A stretch of 64,000 nt of DNA from the NCBI GenBank assembly GCA_027924645.1, contig BSBN01001752.1:15119001-15183000 (forward strand), given 5' to 3'. The DNA is from Cunninghamia lanceolata (taxonomy: Eukaryota; Streptophyta; Pinopsida; Cupressales; Cupressaceae). The position numbers and the translations under genes were made by a program. Shown here piece after piece: positions 33,111-44,812 of this stretch. Positions within the stretch are counted from its first letter, which is position 1. Each line of letters opens with the position of its first letter. Under the pieces are notes generated by a model, which was not told where the DNA came from, searched no databases, and was given only the letters and a program-made list of their open reading frames with translations.

Positions 33111-34330
33111 TTACAACAGGTTCCTTATGTATGCTTTCCATAGTTCTGTAAAATCAAGATCTACTTCATACATGCGCTTCGGTTCTTCAAAACCTAATAC
33201 CTCAACTCTCATCTCTATTAGGAAATTCCTTCTTCTACTCAAGGCATCTGCAACTTTGTTCAACATCTCACTCCTATGTTTCAATACAAGTTTGTAACTG
33301 TGCATGAACTCTACCCATCTCATATGTCTCTGATTTAACTTTCCTTGACTGTTTAGATATTGTAAAGCTTGATGATCCATATACAACACAAATTCCTTAG
33401 GCATTGAACTCCTAATCATAAACTGAATATCTTCTCCTTGCATCATTCAACTTCTCATTGAAATATGCTACTAGTCTACCTTCTTGAGTTAACACTGCTC
33501 CTATAACATTTCCACTTGCATCTCAATCCACTTGAAATACTTTGTTGAAATTTGGTAATGCTAACACTGGTTGCTCTGTCCCTTTCTGCTTCAACAATTC
33601 AAAACTTTTATTTGCTCCTGATGTCCACTTAAAGTCCTTTCTGTCACCTCTCATTGTCTCTGTCATAGGTGTGCAAACTGAACTGAAATTTCTAATGAAC
33701 TTCTGGTAGAAACTAGCTAATCCATGAAATGTTCTAACTTCTCCAATGCTCTCAGGTGTTGGCCACTTTACAATTGCTCTAACTTTCTTAGGGTCCATCT
33801 TCAATCCTTCCGTAGAAATCACAAATCCCAAATATACCAGTCTTTCTTCATGAAACTACATTTCTTAATGTTTATCAGCAATTTCTCTTCTCTCAATCTC
33901 TGCAATACTTGTCTAAGGTGCCACAAATGTTCTTTTGTCTTACTGAAAATTAGAATATCATCCAAGTATACAATAACAAACTTACCCAAGAATTTCTTGA
34001 AGACCTCATTCTGATTCTGATATGATGGTATCCACTCTTCAAGTCTATCTTTGTGATATACTTTGGTCAACTCAAACAATCCATAATGCCATACATCCTT
34101 GGCAATGGAAATCTATACTTAACTATGATCTTATTGATTGCTCTAGAGTTTGTACACATTCTTCATTCTCCATCCTTCTTCAAATCTAACATTGTAGGTA
34201 CTACACAAGGGCTTAAACTTTCTCTGATCAATCCTTTCATCAACAATTCATGTAGCTGTCTATTCAACTCCACATTCTCTATTGGTGTCATCTGGTGTGT
34301 TGCTTTGTTAGGCAAACTAGCTCCAAGTAT
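33111..34330 (-). pseudogene. Gypsy RT and RNase H with a 36-codon in-frame deletion (copy B)
   Basis: RNase H is at 33111-33446 (FVLYMDHQALQYLN, VADALSRR); RT connection at 33523-33831 (TFHGLASFYQKFIRNFS); the RT palm at 33819-34079 with [14 protein letters not shown]. Compared with copy A, 108 bases (3168-3275) are missing at 34010/34011, removing the block between HHIRI and KNEVLKKF that normally forms part of the palm. Two bases of identity flank the deletion. The frameshift near the WYIWDL position is shared with copy A. Confidence 0.9.
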
Positions 34331-34354
34331 AAGGTCTGTATGATGACTGATACT

Positions 34355-35260
34355 TCAGATTGGTGGCAATCCCTCAGGTTCATTATCTGATATGATGTCT
34401 TCATACTTTGTCAACAATTTAGTTATCTCCTCTGGCTGTGATTCTTCAATCTCTGTACTTAGTGTTCCATGCTTCTTAGGGATCAAAGAAAAACACATAT
34501 TCTCATGTCTCAAACCATCCAAAAAATTTCTTCCATCTACCAAACAGATTCTAGCATTCCCGCGTACTTCACTCTTAGGCTCATCTTCCAAAGGTATCAA
34601 GGTGATTTTCTTTCCATTAGATACTATAGTGTAAGTATTCTTTCTCCCGTCATGTATAGCTTTTCTATCATACTGCCATGTTCTACCCAACAATTTATGA
34701 CATACATCCATAGACTTAATATCACACAATACTTTATCATGATAAGATCTTATATGAAAATTTATCAAACATTGTTCACTCACCAGTACCTTATGTTCAT
34801 CTTGAATCCATGCTATCTTGTAGGGCTTAGGGTGTTTTAATATCTCCAGGTTTAGCTTAGTCACCATCTCCTCTGAAGCCAGATTATTAGTACTACCACT
34901 ATCAATGACAACCTTACAACATTTACCTCCTGATTTGCATCTGGTCTGGAATAAACTTTTCCTCTGTGGTGGTTCCCCAGTTGTCTCTACTTGAAATAGT
35001 GCTCTACTCATAACTAATGATTCTCCTTTCTCTAGTTTTCTAAGTGAATTAGGTGACCCAATAGGTTCTTCTTCTACATAAGTTGTTCTTGCACTATTCT
35101 TTGTCTTCTTTCTTGTGCTTCCTTGATGACATTTAAATGCTCTATGTCCTTCACCTCCCAACATAAAACAAGTTCCTCTGAATGTTCTCCTATCAAAACC
35201 TCTTTCAGATCTTCTATACCCTTCACTATGGTAAGAATTATGATTCCCTTTGCGATACAA
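34355..35260 (-). pseudogene. Gypsy gag tail plus aspartic protease, open 301-residue frame (copy B)
   Basis: One uninterrupted frame joins the basic gag tail (GFDRRTFRGTCFMLGGEGHR), an acidic linker with EEEPIGSPNSLRKLEKGES, and the protease with KVVIDSGSTNNLASEEM and LLGRTWQYD. It ends toward RT with TKYEDIISDNEPEGLPPI. Copy A has a stop in the linker. The knuckle again has Leu in place of the second Cys. Upstream gag and downstream RT are broken, so this is only the best-preserved piece of a dead polyprotein. Confidence 0.88.
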
Positions 35261-35748
35261 AGTTCTGTCATCTATTTGGTATGAATTGCTATCTCTATCT
35301 TCCTTCTTGTATGGACTATCTTGTTTGTTCTACTCCGCATAAGATATGTCTCCTTCAGAATAAGTTCTACCTCTTTGAAATTTGCCTCCTCTACCTCTCT
35401 ATCTTTGCCCATGCTTCTTATTTGACTTGTCTTCAACTTTCAAGGCAAACTGATATGCTTCTTCTATTGTTGTCATCCTTACCAAACTCAATTCTTCTTG
35501 AATGTTCAATCTTAGTCCATTGATGTATCTTGACACTTTCTCCTTGCTTCTTCACAATGTCTAGTCCTTATAATCATCTTATGAAATTCTTCAGTAAACT
35601 CCTTCACATATTTCTCCTTTTGTTTCAGGTTTTACAATCTCTTCAACAATTCCATCCGATAGTCAGCATGTATAAACTGATTTTTCAACTTTGTCACCAT
35701 CCTATCCCATTTTGTGATCTTTTCTTTTCCTCTTCTATTTCTATCCAA

Positions 35749-36213
35749 CTAAACTTCTTTCCACCAAATAGAAGCATGTCCTTTCAACTTAGTCTTCACA
35801 AATCTTACAATCTCCAGATCTTCAATTTCTTCATATTCAAAGTATTCCTCCAAGTCATTTATCCAATCAATCAATTCCTCTAGATTCAAATTTTTAGTGT
35901 AATTCGGGGCTTCCACTCTAGGTCTATTTTTAGTCTTTGAAATAGCTTTCAACATCTTCACTTGATCTGATTCTTCTTCTTCTTCTTCTTCTTCTTCTTC
36001 TTCTTTTTCTTCTTCTTCTTCTAGGGTTTCTTCATTTTGATCAGCAGATTGAAATTCTTCATCAACACTTTCAACATCATGTCTAAGGGTTAGTCCTCTT
36101 CTTCTCTCTTCTTCTATAGAATCTAATCTAACTTTCATTATTTTAATCATCTCCATCATTTCATCCATTATTCTAGCCATAGTGCCTACAACAAGTATCC
36201 TCCTCAGCAACAT
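35749..36213 (-). pseudogene. Gypsy gag N-terminal part with expanded poly-Glu (copy B)
   Basis: Same gag core as 5013-5447 (WINDLEEYFEYEEIEDLEIV, HASIWWKEV). A CTT/GAA trinucleotide run at about 35971-36020 has grown, lengthening the Glu tract by about ten residues relative to copy A. The rest of gag toward 35270 is broken by stops such as TAG for TGG. Confidence 0.85.
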
Positions 36214-36381
36214 ATCTTCCTAGGATCTGATGTAGCTGCTTCAATTCGACGATCTAACAAGGTAGCAACTGCCTCACACTCGGCCATCTATTGATGAACA
36301 CAAGTAGTCAACCTCAAGTTGGTGATCGGTTCACCACAAGATCTTCCAAAATTCCTTCACTTTCAAAGGATTCAAAACTTC

Positions 36382-36393
36382 ACTCTGATACCA
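36382..36393 (-). other. Primer-binding site of gypsy copy B
   Basis: Reads TGGTATCAGAGT on the minus strand, with one change from copy A, and lies five bases from the LTR end at 36399. Confidence 0.85.
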
Positions 36394-36398
36394 CTTGG

Positions 36399-37190
36399 TG
36401 TAGTCACAGTCAAAGGGTTCACAAAGTGAACTGTCCAAACCATGCAACTAGAGTAAATGCAATGGAAACAACACAAATATAGAATACAATGGAAGATTCA
36501 AATGCTCAATATATAATATATTCAGAATGCTTATATGCCAGAAACATGCAGGCTACAATCAAAGGGCTCGTAGGCCTGATTTTACCTATCCAAAAAGAAT
36601 CTAATTATCTATTTTATGAATTATGGTAATTATCAAGAATTGACTTTCTACTACTCTAGGAGATTTATATATCATCTGCAAGCTTTGGAAATCCTCCATG
36701 TTGGCCAAGAAAGGTTACAAACTCCAATGAAGGAATGTAACATGTAGAAACAAATAGGTTGAACCTAAACATCTCCAATAATGCTTCGCTAATGCATGAA
36801 TCAAGGTGCAGACCTCAAGGAAGGTCTATCTAATCCATATGTGCCTTGTGATATGTTTCTTTTAGCTTTGCAAGTCATGAAAGTGCTCCATAAACCTTCT
36901 CCTTCAATTGACTGTCTGAATGCTCTGCTCTGGGAGAACTGATGATTTTCTGACAGTGATAACTTTTAGCAAACAAGTCCAAATGACTTGAATTTTGGAT
37001 ATGGTGTGGATGATGATGTGTAGACGCTAAGTCCTACTCTGTAAGCTCTGGTATGAAGATGCGGCAAAATGCAGTAGAAAATGCTAAAACTGCAACTGAC
37101 TAAATTGAATTGAACATGAAAGAAAAGAAAGAATGTATATATTATTGGTTGATGCAAGATTGATCTACAACCTGGGATACTCCTGCAACA
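36399..37190 (-). repeat. 5' LTR of gypsy copy B (792 bases)
   Basis: Same length and ends as 5636-6427, except that the outer terminus reads TGTTGCAGGA rather than TGATGTAGGA on the minus strand. Flanked by the primer-binding site on one side and non-coding host DNA on the other. Confidence 0.88.
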
Positions 37191-39706
37191 AGAAGTCTTG
37201 GGGTTGTATCCCTGAGGTACACCAATTTTTATACAGTTTTCATAAGATAAGTTCTGCCATAAATATTTGAAACTTTGACGATGGGTGCCAAACCATGAAA
37301 ACACTAATTGCCCTATCACTAAATGCTTTAATAGACTCACAGGCCCTCCCTAGTGAACAAAAGATATTTGAACCCATGGGCTTAATTGAAAATGAACAAA
37401 ACAAAACAATCAATAGAGTGAAGCCTCTTCCAATCAGGTTTACCTTTCGGCACACCATTTACTAAGTTGTGTCTCACAATCCATGTCCATGGTTCATAAT
37501 GCTTAAACAATCTTAGAATCCTAATATAGTCTCCTGAAATTTGAGGTCCTTAAATCCAAAACCACAAAGTTAAGTAGGCTTACAATAAATACTCCAAGCA
37601 ACAACTTGCATTTTCTAATTACCTCTCCATCAAAGCAAAGAAAGTTTGTGTGTAAAGTAATAAATATTCAGAGAAACTTAGTGGATAATAAACATGCATT
37701 TGCAAGATATTCAAACATTTGTTGGCAATAAGAAAGGATTATTAGCAATGTGAAACCTATTTTGAATTGTAAAAAGCATATATGTGAGTGTCAGGTTTTG
37801 CAACTAGGATCAAAATTAGCTTGCAAGTGGCTGTAAATCATATGTGCTAATGGAATTTTACTAAATGTTGGCAAAGGTTTGCAATCCTCTTCATTATTCT
37901 ATCTTTCTCTATTTAGTTAAGTGCCTAAAATGATAGATTTCATTTTAAGTGTTTCTTCAGATAGTGTTGGTTAAGATCTGCCGAATGCTTTTTGTTCTGT
38001 TTCTTGGAAAAAAAGGTTAGTGGAAGAGAAAATTGAATCTTAAAACCCCTATACATTTTCATTTTCATTTCAATTATTCCTTCCTTTTGTAATATTGTGT
38101 TTTGTTCTCAAGATGATAGATTGTTCTTTTCATAAGAATTCTTTTTTTAGTGATATTTACCTTGCTAATACTGTCAATTAGTTTGATACTTTGGTAGGGG
38201 AACTGCCTTTATCAAAGGGAGAAGAGGAAGCACAATTTGTACAGATTGAACAACTTTAGGTTAGCATTGCCAATCAATTCTTTTATTTGAAATCTATAAA
38301 TAACTTGTGGTGTAGTGTGTGCTCTAGATTAAACCAGGGGTTGACCATTGGAGAATAAATTTAATTTTTTTTGGCTACTATCTTTTGGTGTTGTCTTTGT
38401 TACATGGGCACATTTGCAAACTTAAATTCAATTCATATCCAATAATGAACATTATCGTTACTTCCACTGAAACTTAACAATCAACTATTTGAATTTGTTC
38501 TTAATCAAAGTAATAGAAATTTAACAATCAACTATTTGATTTTGTTCAAATATTAATCTGCATTACTATTTCCTCAAGGAAATACCATTTTATTCTAGTT
38601 TTCATTAGATCTCTAAGAACTTGTAGAAACATGTTCAGAGTTTAGTAGTTTACTGCATAAAGAATTATCTAGATGTCACTACAACTACAAGTTGGTTAAT
38701 ACAAAAGTCTTTGCCATCTTTTTTTCCCAAAGAAAAAATCCATGATTTCTATTCAGAGGCAGAACTGAAATTACATTTTATAGGTGCGTAAAGCACAATG
38801 AACTAGATAGATAAAATACCTAGCTAACAAACAGTGTCAACAACCTAATATCAACAGAATAACTCCCAAAAAGATATCAAATCGAAGGGTTATAAACACC
38901 CTTACAATAAAACTATATATAAAAGAGCAGGGCTCATAATAAGAAATGACATTTTGAACTGTCCCCGTTACCAAAGAGAACAGGACAAAAAGCAAACAAA
39001 TTATAAAGATAGATCCTCATCATATTTGATGAACAAATTGGGTAGAAACAGAAAGGTCTCCGCCGTCTATTTCTATATGGTCTAAGTTTTGAGTCTTGTA
39101 GTTAAACTGTTATAGGCTGCTTTTTCTACGCGATGAATTCTTCTATTTTGGCAAGGGGCTAAAGAATGTTGTTCCAGTTTGGATTCTGAGATAAATCACT
39201 TTATAATATAGTCTTCTTTGCTGATAAAATTATCTTTATTTCTGTGATAATCTATCCATTGAGTTTCTAAATCTGCATTCCTTTTTCCTCAAGAAAAGAC
39301 TTACACTTTTTTTCATCAGAAAACTTGCGGAAACATGTTCTGAGTTACTTCTTAGTTCTTAAAGCAATAATAAGATGTCCATGTTCTGAGTTACTTCTTA
39401 AAGCAGTATTAAGATGTCATCATAAATTTTTGTTATATATATATATATTTTTTCTGTGATAATCTTTCAATTTGTTTGCTTAATCTACATTGTGTTTTCC
39501 TCAAGGAAAAAACATTTTATGTCTTTTTAATCAAAAAATTTGTAGAAACATGTTCCAAGTTTACTGCTAAAAGCATTATTAAGATGTCACTATAAATTTG
39601 TAGTGTTTATGTGTATGTGTATCATAGATATATTGTAATATTATATATTTGCCTTTCCAAGAAGAAAATGAAGAAGTAGGCAGAAAATGAAGAATGTTGG
39701 TGTGAA

Positions 39707-39845
39707 GTGGATGAAGCTATGTCAATGCCAATATCTGAAGAAGCAGGAAAAGGAGGAAGCTCAAAACTAGTCTCAGGAACCAAAGTAGATGCAAGAACTC
39801 CAAGGTTCAAGTGACCAAACTTCTCCCTAGAAATATAATTCACAC
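39707..39845 (-). repeat. 139-base inverted duplicate at the left inversion junction
   Basis: Reverse-complement counterpart of 43860-43998, covering VNYISREKFGHLNLG through DIASSTS. Four residues differ or fewer. The left edge joins the LTR tip with a 4-base overlap TGAA (39703-39706). Confidence 0.9.
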
Positions 39846-41277
39846 TTGCTGCATGAGTGTGAATGTCAACCAATGGATCTACATCATCATCAGAAACAAA
39901 ATGGGAGAAAGTATAAAGGCGAGATGCATGATCAGCCATCCCAACAGCGATGATACCTCTGCTCTCCAAGTCCCGAATGATCACAGAATTAGGAGTGAAC
40001 TCAACTGTCTTCCCTGCACCAGAATGAGTAATCTGATAGATGGAAAGGAGATTGGTTGTCAAGGAAGGTACACACAACACATTGTTGAATGTACATGAAT
40101 CACCAACATCAATTGTTCCTTTACCACTTGCATGCATGTATGTATTGTGACCCATCAAAATAGGTGGCGAAGTACATGACTGAAATGAAGAGAACATCCC
40201 CTGTGAAGATGCCATATGATGAGAAGCTCCAGAATCAAGAAGCCATCTCTCTGACTGTAGACTTGTTGATGCAAAGAATGCTTTTCCTTTTCCTTTATCT
40301 GTCCAATTTGCAATGCCTGTTGTCCCTGTAGATGTAGATGATGATTGTGGCGAAGAAGAAGACTTGGGTAAAACTGTTGGTGATGGAGAATACTCAATGT
40401 TATGTTTTTGAAGAAGTTGTGACATCTCTTCAAACTTTTTCTCATAACATTTAGTCTCATCATGACCCAATTTCTTACAATAAGAACATTGTGGCTTCTT
40501 ATTCTTATTGGACTCCTCTTTGGAAGAAGAGTTAGGGGTTTTCTTTGATTCTTTCTCTTTCTTATTAGACTGTGAATCCTTGTGTTTCTTTTCCTTATTA
40601 TGTGAAGCCTTAGAATCTTTTGTGCTTTGTGTTGCAACTAGAGCTTGTTTTCTAGGTGACTTCAATGTGCCCATGTGTAGTAGCTTGGCTTGTTCTCTTG
40701 TGAGTTGTGCAGCAAACTCCTCAAGTGAAGGCATGGTAAACTTAGTACCAAAGGCATCCATTGTAGCATAAAAGGTAGAAACATAAACTGAATATGCAGG
40801 ACCCAATTTTGCAAGAATAGATAGAATCAATTGTTCATCTTCTTTCTCAAGACCACTTTGTTTGAGTTGCAACCTGAGAGACTTAAACTTGGTGAAGAAG
40901 TCTTCGATTTGATCAAAGTCTTGAGGATTAAGTGCAATTAGCTCATTTTCCAATTTGAACTTTCTTATCTTATCTTGTTTGCCAAATAGATTGTCCAGTG
41001 TTGTCCATATCTCATTTGGTGTAGTACAAGACTCAACATGAAATCTCAGATTTGGAGAAATAGCAAGACAAAGTGTGCCAAAAGCCTCATCTCTTCTGTC
41101 TAACCATTTTCTTCTCTCAGCAGCACCTGTGGGTTCTGGATCTGTGCCTAAAGTTATTCTATGTAACTTTTGTTTATACAACACAAACTCCATGTTTTTC
41201 TTCCATTCAATATAATTATATGGAGTTAAAAGTGGAAATTGAGGCACATCCATGATGAAAAAGCAAGACAACAACAC
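39707..41277 (-). CDS. Gag-protease open frame of the inverted element
   Basis: The likely start is MDVPQFPLLTPYNYIEW at 41253; an earlier in-frame ATG is at 41277. It is open down to the inversion junction, about 515 codons. Domains in order: UBN2-type gag (NYIEWKKNMEFVLYKQKL, ISPNLRFHVES, LDNLFGKQDK), a Lys/Ser-rich linker, a complete CCHC knuckle (CSYCKKLGHDETKC), Ser-rich spacer, copia protease (RWLLDSGASHHMASS, VLCVPSLTTNLLSIYQ) and a pre-integrase stub (NYISREKFGHLNLG). There is no integrase or RT. After DIASSTS the frame reads through the junction into flanking DNA and stops at 39622. It is the most intact coding sequence in the window. Confidence 0.9.
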
Positions 41278-43498
41278 AACAACACCCCTTTACTATCCAA
41301 GAGAGCCCCCCCAATTTGTTGTGGCACTTTATACTTAGTGCGATTTACAATTGTCCTTAAAGGACCAAAATTGGGAAAACAATCAAAATCTCTTAAAAAA
41401 GAGATCCAAGTGAGATTACAATCACTCACAATGATGTATTACAGCAAACAAATCCTCTCAAAACAAATTTCACCCTCTCAAGTATGAAAATGCTCAAGAT
41501 ATCACTCAGATGCCAAAAAATTAACAAATGAAATAAAATTAACTTGAAGCAAAATCTGAGAAAAGTGCATGGATGGCTGTGTAGAGCTCCTGAATACCTT
41601 TTCGATACCGCTTGAATCGTGAAAATTGGAGTTCGTGGCAAAAAGTTATGAGCTCGGGAGCCAAATAGGAAGATTTGTCTTCAACCTACAATAAATGCGT
41701 CAAATAGAAAAATCTGTGAAAATAATAGACACAACTGCGAAGAGCTCTCTGTCAGCTTTCCATTGATATCTCATTTGCTTGATTTCGACACCGTGGGCAA
41801 AAGTTGTGCAAAAAAGAAAAAAAGCCCTATTTTAGGACTTTGAGGGCAAAACAGGGCCCCTATCGACGGAATATTCTCTATTTGGGCGGAATATGCCATA
41901 GGCACCGGGAAACCACCATCAGGTAAAAAACAATTCGAGATCAGAGAAAAACTGCCATGCAAGGTATAGAAACCACCTGAAAAACAATCAATTGTTTGGC
42001 CAACTGGCAAAAACAATCAATAGACTCCACGGAAGTTTTAAGCCATCACTGATTGCAAAACTGCAAACTGCAAAAAGTTCACTGTGAAGACTTAGATCTA
42101 AAGGCCGTCAACTAAACATGAAGCGGTTGGCAGAAAACACTGTCTATATATATCAAACACCGATGGATGCATTTGAAATTGTTGGCTGTTAAACCAAAAA
42201 TGTCGACCTCTGCAGTGAAGATCCGCACAGATGCCAACTAATTGTGAAGTATATGTGAGACTGCCGGATTCGAAGTGTAAACTGCCGATAAACATGAAAA
42301 CCACGGGTTTGCTTATGGCAAACAGAGAGTGGTATTGAGGAGCCGACAGATGATGTGATAGGCTGCCAATGGTGGGTGGGAAAATATACAGCCCACTGGA
42401 GATAGAATGAAATGACCAAAGGATGTGTTTTCAGAGGCCTTGCCTGCGGTATACAAAATGTTTGGTCGACATTGAAACACCTGCAGATTTGAATCAACCA
42501 CCACTGCTTCCGCTGCTGGTCTAAGATCTCACTCCCAGCAGGTTAAGATCTCACCACCAGTGATATTAATGTGCTACCGGGAAGACTGCCCATGGTAATA
42601 TGAAATCCTCTTGACTGCGTTGACCCAGTTTCTTAGACTTGTAAGTCACCGGGAGTTGTGAGATCCACGAATGGCAGATCAAAGACTGTCGACGATGTGT
42701 AGCAACCGGGAGATGTGGGAGGCCGATTGGAGTTTGGTCGATGCCAATCAAAATGCAGACCGCCAAAGCAAAAAATAGTCAAAGAAATCGTCGACTACTA
42801 AAGTGGACTGCAGATGGTGTTTTGACTGTCAACCAAAAGATGAAAGATGCTAGTCGGGGAAGCTGATCAAAACTTGAAATCGAGACAGTGAAAGGCAGAT
42901 CTAAAAACGCCAATGATCTTGCTACGAAGATTTGGAAAAAATGCCTACAAATATATTGACTGCGGAGTGTGTATTTTGTAAGGCCGAAGCCTTAGATTAA
43001 AAGGCCATGGGGATGTTGGAGCGACCCCTCCACACTGGCTGTTGACTATGACCAATAGCCTGCAGGGCTTGACTACAGGTTGTACGGGGCCGAAAAGTCT
43101 AATGGAGGCTGTCGGTACCCTAAACAGAAATTTTATATATATATTTTTTTGCTTTTTTTAAAAATGAAACAACATAAAAAATCGCTGTCAAAGACTTAAG
43201 CCACTAAACAAACGCTTTACCCGGTGGATTGTGATGATGCGGGCAATGGTACACGCTAACGCAGACCTGCTCAGGGCAGGATGATGCAGATGATGGTATG
43301 GTCGTATGGATTTTTTTGCCAAGAGACCTAGGGCAAAAAAAATTTTGCCAAAATTTTCGATGACAAAATTTAGCGAATGAACAGTCGATCTATACAGATT
43401 TGGGCCTCCTGATCGCAACGGTGATGTCCGTTTCACTCCAAGATGCTCCTATGATGCTACTCCAAGCAGAACCTCTCCAATGAGGGAAGGAAATTGCA
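41278..43498 (-). other. Long non-coding leader of the inverted element
   Basis: About 2.2 kb between primer-binding site and gag start, in element orientation. It is less AT-rich than its surroundings and has no long open frame on the element's sense strand. Repeated phrases built on ACTGCCG/GACTGC occur at 42240-42790. Such long leaders can hold packaging or ribosome-entry signals; that is inference. Confidence 0.6.
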
Positions 43499-43516
43499 GA
43501 TGAGGCTCTGATACCA
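43499..43516 (-). other. Primer-binding site of the inverted element
   Basis: Reads TGGTATCAGAGCCTCATC on the minus strand, immediately adjacent to the inverted 5' LTR end at 43517; its first 12 bases match the initiator tRNA-Met complement exactly. Confidence 0.92.
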
Positions 43517-43872
43517 TGTAAGAGTCAATGTGACTCAGCAAGCCAGGATCACCTGCAATCAAGACAACCTTCCACACGAGGATGACAAGAGAAGATGCTA
43601 AAACAATGGAACAACTATATTAGACTATCATATGCTGTATTCAGTATGAAATACAATGAGAGAGCCTTGCTTATAAAGGCAAGGTGAGAGCTAGAAGGGT
43701 GGAGTGAAAGGTGGAGATATTCCAACAACATGTGCCAATTAGAGGATGATAACTAATTGCACATGTGGAGGATAAGACAACTCACTCCAACTATCAACAA
43801 CTCAACACATAACTAGAAACACCTATACATCTAGAAGACTCACTAAGTCAACTTAACATGTGTGAATTATAT
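43517..43872 (-). repeat. Inverted 5' LTR lacking its first 13 bases
   Basis: Matches 44813-45181 in reverse complement, from base 14 to the end (356 of 369 bases). It meets the internal coding sequence at a 13-base shared string GTGTGAATTATAT (43860-43872). Confidence 0.93.
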
Positions 43873-44614
43873 TTCTAGGGAGAAGTTTGGTCACTTGAAC
43901 CTTGGAGTTCTTGCATCTACTTCAGTTCCTGAGACTAGTTTTGAGCTTCCTCCTTCTCCTACTTCTTCAGATATTGGCATTGACATAGCTTCATCCACTT
44001 CAGTTGAGCAGGATATTGTTTGTCTTCCAGATACAGGTTTATGGGATGAGTACTTGACAGGTATTGTAGACTTGTTTCGTGAGTCCTATCTTGATGACTT
44101 GGAGGACATCATTGATGATATTCATCTCCTCTTTGAAGGAGTTGAATCTTCTACTTCGGATGAGCAGGCATCTTCTCCTCTTCACTTGTCACAGTTTGGC
44201 ACCGAGTTGGAGTATCTTGAGCATCATTCGGAGGATTCTTCGTCTTTGGAGATTGATGATCTTGAGTTTTCATCTTGTATTGGATTGTTGCATGCAGCAC
44301 TTGATTATGTGGCATCTTTTGGTTGTGACATGTGGACACTTGCGCAGTTTTCAGAGACATCATACATCATGAGGCTTTTTCCCTCATACCTTGAGATGGA
44401 GTTTCTTCGACATCAGTCTTTGGATTTGTTTCTTCCTAAGGGGAAGAATGTTGTTTGCAGGCTTTGGATTCTCTTCAGCATTCTTCTTCGGGCCTTCACC
44501 ATCGACATAGGAGCTACTTCATTGTGGGGGGGACCTACAGTCTCACATTTTCTCTCCTATGGGGGGGTACTTGATTATATATATGTGTTGGATGTATTCC
44601 TTGGGGGGTTTTGA
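43860..44614 (+). CDS. C-terminal coding part of the gag-only element, unknown acidic domain
   Basis: Open from the junction (VNYISREKFGHLNLG) to a stop at 44612-44614, about 250 codons. The first 46 codons duplicate the end of the minus-strand frame; in an uninverted parent the two parts would be one continuous frame. After SSTSVEQDIVCLPD comes an acidic, Leu-rich segment (LFRESYLDDLEDIIDDIHLL, SSSLEIDDLEFSSC) and a hydrophobic C-terminus. It matches no copia domain I know, lying where integrase and RT would be. It could be a captured gene piece or remnant of pol. There is no promoter or ATG of its own. Confidence 0.72.
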
Positions 44615-44800
44615 GTCCTCCTTCCATCACATCTTTCATTTGTTTTCTGCATTCTCACTTTTGGAGAGGAGTTTTGTCCCCTGAGGTTTTCTCCTTTTCT
44701 CCACTTGAGATTTGTTGTACATGGGTACCTAACATGGCCTAGTAGCTGGGACCCATCCATCATTGCATATTTGTTTTAGTCAACTACTCCCTAAGTTGCA

Positions 44801-44812
44801 CTTAAGGGGGGG
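44801..44812 (+). other. Polypurine tract of the gag-only element
   Basis: CTTAAGGGGGGG directly before the TG of the 3' LTR at 44813, the expected plus-strand priming site. Confidence 0.88.

Larger units (their letters stand above)
30503..37190 (-). mobile_element. Ty3/gypsy chromovirus, copy B (decayed, with nested TIR element)
   Basis: Reading leftward on the minus strand: 5' LTR 36399-37190, primer site, gag, protease, RT, RNase H, integrase, nested TIR transposon 31085-32008, chromodomain, truncated 3' LTR. It is the counterpart of 1-6427, with the left end visible here only. It keeps a longer open zinc-knuckle/protease frame, but lacks 108 bases of RT and has lost the 272-base tandem unit (or never had it). 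Confidence 0.92.

Noticed and set aside
42098..42766. Short overlapping frames in the leader of the gag-only element.
   Set aside because: All are short, overlap each other and show no domain; the leader is better treated as non-coding.
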